NCBI GenBank assembly: GCA_017403885.1
Contig: JAFRDM010000004.1
Span: forward strand, 1 to 41,392
DNA length: 41,392 nt
Reading direction: 5' to 3'
Source of the DNA: Oscillospiraceae bacterium
GTDB lineage: Bacteria; Bacillota; Clostridia; Oscillospirales; Oscillospiraceae
This document shows positions 22,106 to 32,071 of this stretch, in pieces; the first letter of the stretch is position 1, and each line of letters opens with the position of its first letter. A model generated the notes under the pieces. It did not search any database. It was not told where the DNA came from and worked only from the letters and a program-made list of their open reading frames with translations. Position numbers and translations under genes: made by a program.

Positions 22106-23938
22106 ATGCCCGGACCCGGACGGGGACTCGGCCCCCGCGGATTTTTGACCGAGGAAGAAAAGAAAAACCTGCCGAAGGTCAGCGGCGCGCTGATCCGCCG
22201 CATCCTCGGCTATCTCAGGCCATACTGGCTGCAGTTTCTCCTGGTGTTCGTGACGATCCTGCTCTCGGCGGTGGTCGGCCTGCTGCCGAGCATCATCACC
22301 GGGCGGATCGTGGACGAGGCGCTGGTGGGCAAGAACATGCGCCTGCTCGTGCAGCTGCTCATCATGGCGTTTGTGACGCTGACGGCCTCGCAGGTGATCT
22401 CCGTGCTCGAGAGCTATATCAACGCCTGGATCTCCCAGCGCATCATCTTCGACATGAAGAACCAGATGTACGACCATCTCCAGCACATGCCGCACGCCTT
22501 CTTTACGTCCGAAAAGCAGGGAGACATCATCACCCGCATGAACACGGACATCTCGGGTGTCAGCTCCGTGATCTCCGGAACGCTCACGAGCATTGTCTCG
22601 AATATCGCCACCGTGGTGACGACGCTCGTCGCGCTCTTTACGATGAGCTGGAAGCTCGCCATCGTGGGCATCGTCGTGATCCCGCTGCTGATCCTGCCGA
22701 CCAAGAGCGTGGGCAAGAAGCGCTATCAGCTCCTGACGGAATCGCAGGCGAAAAACGACGAGATGAACCAGCTTGTCAACGAGACGCTGTCGGTCTCCGG
22801 ATCGCTGCTCGTCAAGCTCTTCACGCGCGAGAAGAAGGAATACGATCGCTTTGTCGACGTCAACGAAGAGGTCACGCAGCTGGCCCTTCGCGAGCAGAAC
22901 AGCGGCCGCTGGTTCCGCGTGGTCATGGGCATGTTCACGCAGCTCGGCCCGCTTCTGATCTATTTCGCGGGCGGCTATCTCATCATCTCCCAAATGGATG
23001 CCGGCCTGAGCGTGGGCACGATCACGGCCACGGTCTCGCTCATCAACCGCCTCTACCGCCCGGTGGAGAGCCTGCTGAACGTGCACGTCGATTTCACACG
23101 CTCCCTGGCGCTCTTTACCCGCATCTTCGAGTATTTCGACATGCCCAATCCGATCCAGTCGCCGGAAAACGGCCGGAAGCCGGACGTGACCGACGCGGAT
23201 ATCGTTTACGAGCACGTGGCCTTCTCTTATGACCCGGAAAAGCCGCTGCTGACGGATATCGACTTCACCGTGCCCGGCGGGAAGATGTACGCCATCGTCG
23301 GACCCTCCGGCTCCGGCAAGTCCACGGTGGTCAATCTCATTCCCCGGCTCTATGACGTGCTGAGCGGCAGCGTGAGGATCGCGGGCGTGGACGTGCGAGA
23401 TTTCGATCTGAGCTACCTGCGCTCGCAGATCGGGGTCGTGACGCAGGACAGCTATCTATTCAACGGCACGATCCGCGAAAACCTGCTCTACGCAAAGGAG
23501 GACGCGACGAAGGAAGAGATTGACGCGGCCTGCTACATCGCGAATCTCGAGGACTTCATCGAAGCGCAGCCGGACGGCTACGACACGATGGTGGGCAACC
23601 GCGGCCTGAAGCTCTCCGGCGGCGAGAAGCAGAGGCTTTCGATCGCGCGGGTGATCCTGAAGGACCCGAAGATCCTGATCCTCGATGAGGCGACCTCCGC
23701 GCTCGACTCGATCACCGAGAACGCGATCCAGGAAGCGCTGGAGGCGCTGATGGAGGGCAGGACGAGCATCGTCATCGCCCACCGCCTCTCGACCATCCTC
23801 AAGGCCGACCGCATCCTCGTCGTCAAGGACGGCGTGATCGCCGAGAGCGGCACGCACGAGGAGCTGCTGGAGAAGGGCGGCGTCTACCGCGAGCTCTATG
23901 AAACGCAGTTCCGCAAGATCCTGGAGATGGAAAAATAA
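22106..23938 (+). CDS. ABC transporter, fused permease and ATPase (exporter type)
   Basis: The 610 residues are a half-transporter. A type-I exporter membrane domain with six segments (about residues 35-320) is followed by an ATPase domain (about 365-600) with GPSGSGKST (Walker A), LSGGEKQR (signature), ILDEATSALD (Walker B) and VIAHRLST (switch His). It probably acts as a homodimer exporting lipids, peptides or drugs; the substrate is not readable. The Gly/Pro-rich N-terminus is cytoplasmic. It is second in an operon with a small coiled-coil protein, and a hairpin follows. Confidence 0.92.
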   Translation: MPGPGRGLGPRGFLTEEEKKNLPKVSGALIRRILGYLRPYWLQFLLVFVTILLSAVVGLLPSIITGRIVDEALVGKNMRLLVQLLIMAFVTLTASQVISVLESYINAWISQRIIFDMKNQMYDHLQHMPHAFFTSEKQGDIITRMNTDISGVSSVISGTLTSIVSNIATVVTTLVALFTMSWKLAIVGIVVIPLLILPTKSVGKKRYQLLTESQAKNDEMNQLVNETLSVSGSLLVKLFTREKKEYDRFVDVNEEVTQLALREQNSGRWFRVVMGMFTQLGPLLIYFAGGYLIISQMDAGLSVGTITATVSLINRLYRPVESLLNVHVDFTRSLALFTRIFEYFDMPNPIQSPENGRKPDVTDADIVYEHVAFSYDPEKPLLTDIDFTVPGGKMYAIVGPSGSGKSTVVNLIPRLYDVLSGSVRIAGVDVRDFDLSYLRSQIGVVTQDSYLFNGTIRENLLYAKEDATKEEIDAACYIANLEDFIEAQPDGYDTMVGNRGLKLSGGEKQRLSIARVILKDPKILILDEATSALDSITENAIQEALEALMEGRTSIVIAHRLSTILKADRILVVKDGVIAESGTHEELLEKGGVYRELYETQFRKILEMEK

Positions 23939-23954
23939 AGCGCATACTCAGGCC

Positions 23955-23988
23955 GACCGCCCGCTTTCCGAAAGGAAAGCGGGCGGTC
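23955..23988. terminator. hairpin between convergent operons
   Basis: A perfect 15-bp stem (23955-23969 with 23974-23988) and 4-base loop. The T-run is weak on both strands (TCGTTT on plus), so termination may be partial. Confidence 0.65.
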
Positions 23989-24021
23989 TCGTTTGCCCCT
24001 CCGCGGGCGGAAGATGTCAGT

Positions 24022-25800
24022 TTATTTGATCTGCTCCTCGCTGCGGATCCGCTCCATGATGCGCACCACAAGCGCCGTGCGGGAAAAGGGCGTGATCAGA
24101 AAGTATCCGTCCACATAGGGCGCCATGCGGCGGGCCATGTTCGCCGAGATCTCAACCGCCAGCTCCTCGCCCTTGGCGCGGTCAGCGTTCTCGTAGAGCG
24201 CAATGATCTTCTCGTCCACCCGGATGCCGGAGATCTCGCTGTTGATAAAGAGCGCGTTGCGCTGGCTGACGATCGGCAGGATCCCGCCGAGGATCTTGCC
24301 TTTGAGCGTTTTGCGCGCCAGCTTGAGGTTTTCCAGCGCCTCGTCCGTAAAAACGGGCTGCGTCAGAAAACCGACGGCGCCGTTTTCTTCCTTCTGCCGC
24401 GCCAGATCGAGCTGGATGGCAAAATTGCGCGCGTTTACATTCAGCGCGGCGAAAATATGAAACGGAGCGGGAAGCACGGCCTTGTTCAGGCTGTCGACAA
24501 ATTTGATGAGCTTGCGCGAATTGAAGTTGTAAACGCTCTTGACTTCGTCGCGGCTCGCCGCGGGCACCGGGTCGCCGGTGATGAGAAGGACGTTCCCGAC
24601 CTCCTCTGCGCAGAGCCCGAGCAGCAGCGCCTGCGTTGCGTTGAGATTACGGTCGCGGCAGGTCATGTGCGGCATGACCGTCATGCCCAGCTCGCGCTTG
24701 ATCTTGCATACCATGAGACTCGAATCCATGCGCGCCCGGGCGATCGGACAGTCGGCGACGGTGATCATGTCCGCGCCGCCGTCGCGCAGCGTGCGCGCCC
24801 CGCTCATAAAGCCGGCGATATCCGCGCCGTCCGGCGGGTCGAGCTCGACGGCGAAGGGCCTGCGCTCCGGATCGGAGAGCGCGTCCCAGAAGGGGTCGTG
24901 GCGCACGGAGGCGTGTTCTCTCCCGCGCTGCTGCGCAGGATAGTCGATCAGGACCGGCTTCGGCGCGCGGACGGCCTTCGCGGCGGCGGCGATATGCTCC
25001 GGCGTCGTGCCGCAGCAGCCGCCGAGGATCTGCGCGCCGCGCGCGTACATGATCGCGATCTGCGCGGCGAAATAGCCCGGCTCTCCGTCATAATAGGTGC
25101 GGTTGCCGCGCACGGTGGGATAACCGGCGTTCGGCATCACCGAGAAAAGGCCCTCCACCGGACCGATCTTTCTCATCAGCTCGACCATCTGGCGGCCGCC
25201 CGAAACGCAGTTGAGCCCCACGGCGTCGATATAGGCGTCCGAGGCGGCGGCGCGGCACAGCTCGCCGATCAGGCGTCCGTCGCGGGTGAAGCCGTCCGGC
25301 TGCGCGGCGAAGGACACCAGCACGAAGGCCTCGGGATCCGCGGCCTTGATATGCGCGGCGATCTCATGGAGATAGAGATCCGTCCCGATCGTCTCAAAAA
25401 GGAAGTGGCGCGCTCCGAGAGAAAGGAACTGATCGACGATAAAATGATACTCCTCCAGCAGATCCGTATCGTCTCGCGCGTCGATCGGGCCGATGTCGGC
25501 GAAGACGTAGGCTTCGTTCCCCGCGGCGCGGCGGGCGATGAGCCAGCCCTCGCGGATGATGGCGACGCAGTCCTGCTTCGGGAAGTTCTGGCGGTTCGCG
25601 CCGTAGGTGTTCGTTTTGATCGCGCGGCAGCCCACCTCGAGATAGGCGCGGTGAATTGCCTCGATCTCGCCCGGCGCGCTGAGATTGGCCCATTCGCAGT
25701 CGCGGTGGCTGGTCCGGTTGCGGGAAGCGTAATAGGTACCCATGCCGCCGTCGAAGAGCAGCATGCCGTTTTCCGCGATAAAGGATCTGATCTCTTTCAT
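24022..25800 (-). CDS. bifunctional homocysteine S-methyltransferase / methylenetetrahydrofolate reductase
   Basis: The 592-residue fusion has an N-terminal homocysteine S-methyltransferase domain (about residues 1-285: LLFDGGMGTYY, zinc ligands in ILGGCCGTTPEHI) and a C-terminal MetF-type reductase domain (about 300-590: AVELDPPDGAD, NVLLITGDP, GFLTQPVF). This is the YitJ layout of Firmicutes. The reductase half makes 5-methyl-THF, the methyl donor used by MetH. The methyltransferase half may serve an additional methyl donor. Its ATG overlaps the metH stop (ATGA), so supply and use of methyl-THF are coupled. Confidence 0.93.
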   Translation of the reverse strand: MKEIRSFIAENGMLLFDGGMGTYYASRNRTSHRDCEWANLSAPGEIEAIHRAYLEVGCRAIKTNTYGANRQNFPKQDCVAIIREGWLIARRAAGNEAYVFADIGPIDARDDTDLLEEYHFIVDQFLSLGARHFLFETIGTDLYLHEIAAHIKAADPEAFVLVSFAAQPDGFTRDGRLIGELCRAAASDAYIDAVGLNCVSGGRQMVELMRKIGPVEGLFSVMPNAGYPTVRGNRTYYDGEPGYFAAQIAIMYARGAQILGGCCGTTPEHIAAAAKAVRAPKPVLIDYPAQQRGREHASVRHDPFWDALSDPERRPFAVELDPPDGADIAGFMSGARTLRDGGADMITVADCPIARARMDSSLMVCKIKRELGMTVMPHMTCRDRNLNATQALLLGLCAEEVGNVLLITGDPVPAASRDEVKSVYNFNSRKLIKFVDSLNKAVLPAPFHIFAALNVNARNFAIQLDLARQKEENGAVGFLTQPVFTDEALENLKLARKTLKGKILGGILPIVSQRNALFINSEISGIRVDEKIIALYENADRAKGEELAVEISANMARRMAPYVDGYFLITPFSRTALVVRIMERIRSEEQIK

Positions 25801-28142
25801 CCCAGCACCTCCTTTGCGATGTCCGCGCCCTGCTTGGCGTCCCTGGCGTAATAGTCCGCCCCGATCTGCGCGGCATATTCCTCGGTCAGCACCGCGCCGC
25901 CCACCATGATCCTGCAGTTGTGGCCGCTGCGCCGCAGCGCGGCGATCGTCTCGGCCATGCTCGCCACGGTCGTGGTCATCAGCGCAGAGAGACCGACAAG
26001 CCCGGCGTCCTCCCGGACGGCGGCCTCGACGACGGCCTCAGGCGCTACGTCGCGCCCGAGATCGATGACCGTGTATCCGTAATTCTCCAGCACGACGCGC
26101 ACGATATTTTTGCCTATGTCGTGTATGTCGCCCTGAACGGTGGCCAGTATGATCTTGCCCTTGGAGACGGCGCTGCCGCCGCGCGCGGCGATGCGCGCCT
26201 TGATCAGATCGAAGCCCGCGCAGGCGGCGGAGGCGGCCTTCATCAGCTGCGGCAGGAAGATCTCCTGTCGCTCATAGCGCTCTCCCACGCGATCGAGCGC
26301 GGGGATCAGCAGGCTGTCAACGACCTCCAGCTCGCTCATTTTCTCGAGCGCCGCTGCCGTGAGCGCCGCGCATTCCTGTCCCATGCCGCGCATGAGGGCC
26401 TCGTCCAGGCTCATCCCTCCGGCCGCGGGCGCGGGGGAGGCGGGCGGAGCGTCCGCAAAGCGGCGGATATACGCCTCGCTGTCCCTGTCCTGTCCGGAGA
26501 GTACCCGGAAAGCCGCCACCGCATCCATCACGGCGCGCTGGTTCGGATTGACGATGGGCAGGTCCAGCCCGGCGTGCATCGCCTGCGTGAGAAAGCTGAC
26601 CGTGATCGTCTCCCGCGCCGGCAGACCGAAGGAAATGTTGCTCACCCCCAGCACGGTACGCAGGCCGAGTTCCTCCTTCACGGCGCGCAGCGCCCGGAGC
26701 GTTTCAAGGGCCTGCTCCTGCTGGGCGGAGACGGTCAGCGTAAGGCAGTCGATGAAAACGTCTTCCTTCGCGATGCCGTGTGCGAGCGCAGCGTCCAGGA
26801 TCCGGCGGGCGATCGCAACACGCTCCCGCCAGGTCTGCGGGATGCCGTTTTCATCCATGCACAGTCCCACGACGGCCGCACCGTATTTTTTGCACAGCGG
26901 CAGGATCGCGTCGAGGACCTCGGCCTTTCCGTTGACCGAGTTGACGATGGCTTTGCCGTTATAGGCGCGCAGGCCGGCCTCGATGGCCTTCGGGTCGGAG
27001 GAATCGATCTGCAGCGGCAGATCCACGGCGGCCTGCAGGGCCTTGACCGTGCGGCGCATCAGATCCGGCTCGTCCAGACCGGGCAGGCCGACGTTCACGT
27101 CCAGGATCTCCGCGCCGGCGTCCTGCTGCTCGACGGCGCGCTGGGCGATATAGTCGAGATTGCCCTCGCGCAGCGCCTGCTGAAAGAGTTTCTTCCCGGT
27201 GGGGTTGATGCGCTCGCCGATCACACGCACGCCGTCGAGCGCCGCGGTGTTCGACGCGCAGCACACGCCGCGAAGGAGCGTTTCCGGCCGCGGCGCGGGG
27301 GAGAGTCCTTTGAGCGCCGCGGCCGCGGCGAGAATATATTCCGGCGTCGTGCCACAGCAGCCGCCGACGATGCTCACGCCCAGCGCAAGGGCGTCTTTCA
27401 GCTCGGCGGCAAATTCCGCGGGCGCGACGTGATACTCTCCCGTCGCGGGATCGGGCAGACCGGCGTTCGGCTTGAGGATCAGCGGCAGCGCCGTCCATTT
27501 TCGCAGCTCGCGCACCAGGGGAAGAAGCTCTCTGGGCCCGAGGCTGCAGTTGAAGCCCAGCGCGTCCACGCCTAGGGCCGTGAGCGTCAGCGCCATTGCG
27601 CTGACCGTCACGCCGAGGAAGCTGCGCCCCGTCGCCTCGAAGGTCATTGTGGCCCACACGGGCAGAGCGCTGTTCTCCTTTGCGGCAAGAACGGCGGCCT
27701 TCATTTCATACAGATCGCTCATCGTCTCGATGACGATCAGATCGGCGCCGGCAGCCTCGCCGGCGGCGACGATCTCGCGAAATACGTCGTAGGCCTCGTC
27801 AAAGCCGAGCTTTCCCAACGGCTCGAGCAGCTGCCCGATCGGGCCGATGTCCAGCGCGACCTTTACGTCATAGCCCCTTGCTCCCTCGCGGGCGCAGCGC
27901 ACGCCGGCCTCGACGATCTCGGCCACGCTTCGGCCGCAGCCGGCCGTCTTGTACCGGTTTGCGCCGAAGGTGTTGGTATAGATCACGCGGCTCCCGGCCT
28001 CAGCGTAACGCCGATGAACGGCGGACACGAGCTCGGGGCGGAGGATGTTCCAAAGCTCCGGAAGCTGACCGATGGGCAGCCCGGCCGCCTGGAGCATGGT
28101 GCCCATGGCGCCGTCTAACAGGATGATCTCAGAAGGATCCAC
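25797..28142 (-). CDS. metH: cobalamin-dependent methionine synthase lacking the reactivation domain
   Basis: The 781 residues hold three of MetH's four modules: homocysteine-binding barrel (about 1-285, ILLDGAMGTML, VGGCCGTTPEYI), pterin barrel (about 300-555, VIGERINPTGKK), and cap plus cobalamin domain (about 575-781). The cobalamin domain has DIHDIGKNIVRVVL, whose His is the lower cobalt ligand. The SAM-binding reactivation domain is absent but encoded by the upstream gene. GTG 28142 has AAAGGAGGG eight bases upstream; the longer frame lies inside the activator gene. The overlap with that gene is 14 bases. Confidence 0.93.
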   Translation of the reverse strand: MDPSEIILLDGAMGTMLQAAGLPIGQLPELWNILRPELVSAVHRRYAEAGSRVIYTNTFGANRYKTAGCGRSVAEIVEAGVRCAREGARGYDVKVALDIGPIGQLLEPLGKLGFDEAYDVFREIVAAGEAAGADLIVIETMSDLYEMKAAVLAAKENSALPVWATMTFEATGRSFLGVTVSAMALTLTALGVDALGFNCSLGPRELLPLVRELRKWTALPLILKPNAGLPDPATGEYHVAPAEFAAELKDALALGVSIVGGCCGTTPEYILAAAAALKGLSPAPRPETLLRGVCCASNTAALDGVRVIGERINPTGKKLFQQALREGNLDYIAQRAVEQQDAGAEILDVNVGLPGLDEPDLMRRTVKALQAAVDLPLQIDSSDPKAIEAGLRAYNGKAIVNSVNGKAEVLDAILPLCKKYGAAVVGLCMDENGIPQTWRERVAIARRILDAALAHGIAKEDVFIDCLTLTVSAQQEQALETLRALRAVKEELGLRTVLGVSNISFGLPARETITVSFLTQAMHAGLDLPIVNPNQRAVMDAVAAFRVLSGQDRDSEAYIRRFADAPPASPAPAAGGMSLDEALMRGMGQECAALTAAALEKMSELEVVDSLLIPALDRVGERYERQEIFLPQLMKAASAACAGFDLIKARIAARGGSAVSKGKIILATVQGDIHDIGKNIVRVVLENYGYTVIDLGRDVAPEAVVEAAVREDAGLVGLSALMTTTVASMAETIAALRRSGHNCRIMVGGAVLTEEYAAQIGADYYARDAKQGADIAKEVLG

Positions 28143-28800
28143 AGCTTTTGCCCTCCTTTCGATAGGGGCATGTCTCAAACATGCCGCAGCTTTCACAGCT
28201 GCGGCCGCGCTTTTTCTGCGGCCGGTCCGATACGCCGATGAGGGCGGTGACGCTCTTCTGCGGGATCATCAGGGCGCTCTGCGAGAGCGTCACGCCGATG
28301 CGGCGGCTCACATCCAGAACGCGGAAGAGCGCGTGCTGGTCGGACAGCGGCATATCCCCGTAGCCGGGACTGAAGCGGTCGGTCAGAAAGCGGGGCGCGA
28401 GCGAGGCGGCAAGATCGTCGCAGAAATTGTCGCAGACCGTTTCAATGGCCGCGCTCCCCGCCGCATCGAGGATCACCGCGTCCGCCATGTCCCGGCCCGC
28501 CGCGCGGCGGATCAGGCTTTCAGCCTCCGCACCGAGCGTCGCGGCCAGCAGGACCACGCTGTCGCAGTCTTGCAGAAAGGCGTGGATGTCCTCGCCGCCG
28601 GGACGGTAATCCGTGCCTTCCAGCGTCCCGTCGTCAAGCAGGGAGAAGAGCTTCCAGACGAGACGGGGACGGGCGGTCTGCAGCAGCAGCGCTTCGCAGC
28701 GGTCAAGATCGGCACGGATCCGGTCGGGCAGAGCGCTTCCGTGATAGCTCAAATACTGCAGCGTTTCGGCGCGCCGGATACCGTCGAGCCTGGGGACCAT
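28129..28800 (-). CDS. stand-alone MetH reactivation-domain protein
   Basis: The 223-residue protein contains RFSPGYGDMPLSDQHALF and GVTLSQSALMIPQKSVTALIG, wording of the C-terminal SAM-binding reactivation domain of MetH. It ends with a Cys-rich stretch (CESCGMFETCPYRK plus a last Cys) that could hold a metal or iron-sulfur cluster. In full-length MetH this domain re-methylates oxidised cob(II)alamin with SAM and an electron donor. Here it is a separate subunit encoded before metH with overlapping ends. It opens the operon behind a near-consensus promoter. Confidence 0.88.
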   Translation of the reverse strand: MVPRLDGIRRAETLQYLSYHGSALPDRIRADLDRCEALLLQTARPRLVWKLFSLLDDGTLEGTDYRPGGEDIHAFLQDCDSVVLLAATLGAEAESLIRRAAGRDMADAVILDAAGSAAIETVCDNFCDDLAASLAPRFLTDRFSPGYGDMPLSDQHALFRVLDVSRRIGVTLSQSALMIPQKSVTALIGVSDRPQKKRGRSCESCGMFETCPYRKEGKSCGSF

Positions 28801-28828
28801 CTCTTTCCCTCCCTTGCGGATCGAAATA

Positions 28829-28868
28829 ATAATGAATCATTATATAAAAAAGCCCCGGCGATTGTCAA
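28829..28868 (-). promoter_or_regulatory. promoter of the methionine operon with palindromic operator
   Basis: On the minus strand TTGACA (28868-28863) and TATAAT (28844-28839) are 18 bp apart. A 15-bp palindrome, ATAATGAATCATTAT (28829-28843), overlaps the -10 and start point and may bind a repressor. The leader of about 35 bases is too short for a SAM or cobalamin riboswitch. Confidence 0.8.
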
Positions 28869-28881
28869 TTCATCAAGCGAC

Positions 28882-28914
28882 ACAAAGAGGGAGCCCGTCG
28901 GGCTCCCTCTTTGT
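28882..28914 (-). terminator. terminator after rpoD
   Basis: A perfect 15-bp stem (28882-28896 with 28900-28914) with a 3-base loop directly downstream of rpoD. The T-run is short. Confidence 0.85.
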
Positions 28915-28929
28915 AGAGAATTTCTTTTT

Positions 28930-30189
<1,260 letters not shown>

Positions 30190-30199
30190 ATCTTGTCCC

Positions 30200-31945
30200 T
30201 CATTTTTGTTTTTCTAATTCTTCTTTTCTCTGCCGATAGATCTGCATCGGGTCGAGACCCTGGGTCTTTTCGCGGCGCCTCTGCCGGATCCGGTTTATGT
30301 AGTCATCCAGCGCCTTTGCGCTGTTTGCAAGCGTCTCGGGCTTCTGCTGGATGTTCACGAGCAGCGAGATCTCCTGCTGCTCCAGCTCGCCGCCGAGTAC
30401 GTCGGCGCTTACGGAGCGCCCTTCGCGCAGGCGCGCGAGCAGCACCGCGTAGATATGCCCCAGCTCAGGCGAGGAGAATTCCTCCGCCGCGGGCAGGCAC
30501 GGCGCGGAGGCAAGCTCCGGATCGCGGCAGAGCAGGCGGATCACGCCCTCCTCGGCCACGGCCGAGGCCGGGTCGTCATACCGCAGCTGCCGCTCGGCCG
30601 GCTGGCTGCCGCGCTCCGGGCTGCCGCGGCCCTCGGCCTTTTCCATGCTGCGCAGGATGCGCTTGCGGCGCCCGGTCACCTCCCCTATGAGCACCTCCGG
30701 GCTTATGCCGACCTCGGAAGCGATGCGGCGGCAGTAGATCTCGCGCTCGGCCGCGCTGGGCCGCCGGGCGAGCAGATCCTCGACCTCGCGCAGATAGTCC
30801 AGCTTCTGCGCGTCCGCCGAGAGATCGTATTTTTTCGCGACCTGGGCGAGCAGGTACTCGATCTGGTTTTCCGAGCCCTCGATCAGCCGGGCGAAGGCCT
30901 CCGGCCCTTTGAGCCTGATAAACTCGTCCGGGTCCTTCGCGCCGCTCATCTGCAGCACGCGGACCTTGAGATCCAGCTTTTCGAGGATCGCGATCGCGCG
31001 CTGCGCGGCCTTCTGGCCAGCGGCGTCGTTGTCGTAGGCGATGACGACCTGCCCGGTATAGCGGGAGATGAGCCGGGCCTGCTCGGCTGTCAGGGAGGTG
31101 CCGAGCGAGGCGACGGCAGAGTCAAAGCCCGCCTGGTGAAGACTTACCACGTCTATATTGCCCTCGGAGAGCAGGATATATCCGTTTTTGGATTTTTTGG
31201 CCAGGTTGAGCGCGAAGAGGTTGCGGCCCTTGTTGAAAACGGGCGTTTCGGGGCTGTTGAGGTATTTCGGACCGTTCTCGCCGAGGATGCGGCCGGAGAA
31301 GCCTATCACACGGCCCTGTACGTCGATCACCGGGAACATCAGCCGGTCGCGGAAGGTGTCGTACCAGCCGCCGTTCCGGCCTTTTTTTATCAGGCCCGCG
31401 TCGAAGAGCTCATAGTCCGTATATCCCTTTTCACGCATCGCTTTCTCCAGCGCACTCCAGTCGTCCGGCGCGCAGCCGAGGCCGAAATTCGTGGCGGTTG
31501 TCCTGGAGATGCCGCGCCGCTGCATGTATTCGCGGGCGCGTTCTCCTGCGGGCGCGCTCAGCTGCTCGTAAAAGAAGCGGGCCGCGTCGCGGTTGAGCGC
31601 ATACAGGCGGGAACGTTTCTTGCTCTCGCGGGCGTCCTCCTGCTCGGGCAGGGGCATGTTCGCGCGCCGCGCGAGGAAGGCCACCGCCTCCGGGAAGGAG
31701 AGGTTTTCGATCTCCATGATGAAGCTGATCACGCCCCCGCCCTTGCCGCAGCCGAAGCAGTGGTAGATCTGCTTGTCCGGCGAGACGGAGAAGGAGGGCG
31801 TTTTTTCACTGTGGAAGGGGCAGAGCCCGAACATGTTCGAGCCGCTCTTCTTCCCCAGCCGTACATAGCCCGAGACGACGTCGACGATGTCGTTCCGCGC
31901 GACCAGTTCGTTGATAAAGCTGTCTGGGAAAGCCGTTGTGATCAC
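30200..31945 (-). CDS. dnaG: DNA primase
   Basis: The roughly 580-residue primase has the N-terminal zinc ribbon (CPFH and [10 protein letters not shown]), the Toprim core ([16 protein letters not shown] and [17 protein letters not shown]) and a C-terminal DnaB-interaction domain. It makes RNA primers for lagging-strand synthesis. The start is unclear. The only standard codon in frame is GTG 31945, but it overlaps the ribosome binding site GGGAGG (31950-31945). The ACG at 31936 has ideal spacing and would begin MAFPDSF, the usual start of clostridial primases. Coordinates use the GTG. Confidence 0.95.
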   Translation of the reverse strand: MITTAFPDSFINELVARNDIVDVVSGYVRLGKKSGSNMFGLCPFHSEKTPSFSVSPDKQIYHCFGCGKGGGVISFIMEIENLSFPEAVAFLARRANMPLPEQEDARESKKRSRLYALNRDAARFFYEQLSAPAGERAREYMQRRGISRTTATNFGLGCAPDDWSALEKAMREKGYTDYELFDAGLIKKGRNGGWYDTFRDRLMFPVIDVQGRVIGFSGRILGENGPKYLNSPETPVFNKGRNLFALNLAKKSKNGYILLSEGNIDVVSLHQAGFDSAVASLGTSLTAEQARLISRYTGQVVIAYDNDAAGQKAAQRAIAILEKLDLKVRVLQMSGAKDPDEFIRLKGPEAFARLIEGSENQIEYLLAQVAKKYDLSADAQKLDYLREVEDLLARRPSAAEREIYCRRIASEVGISPEVLIGEVTGRRKRILRSMEKAEGRGSPERGSQPAERQLRYDDPASAVAEEGVIRLLCRDPELASAPCLPAAEEFSSPELGHIYAVLLARLREGRSVSADVLGGELEQQEISLLVNIQQKPETLANSAKALDDYINRIRQRRREKTQGLDPMQIYRQRKEELEKQK

Positions 31946-32071
31946 CTCCCTCGGTGAGCAATGTATGTCTCCTCCCGTTTTGACAGCTGCGCCGGACGCG
32001 GCGGGCGGAGAGAGCCGCGGGGAAAACCCCTTGCCGCCGCAGCGCGCCGCGTCTCCCCGGAGGAGAAGGCC

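Noticed and set aside
24457..25851. Plus-strand open frame of 464 codons, and similar long ones at 14905-16719, 17444-19642, 25920-27575, 28072-30690 and 30455-31957
   Set aside because: All are antisense to well-conserved genes and show no motif or ribosome binding site of their own.
28801..28868. SAM or cobalamin riboswitch upstream of the methionine genes
   Set aside because: The transcribed leader is only about 35 bases; no room for either aptamer.
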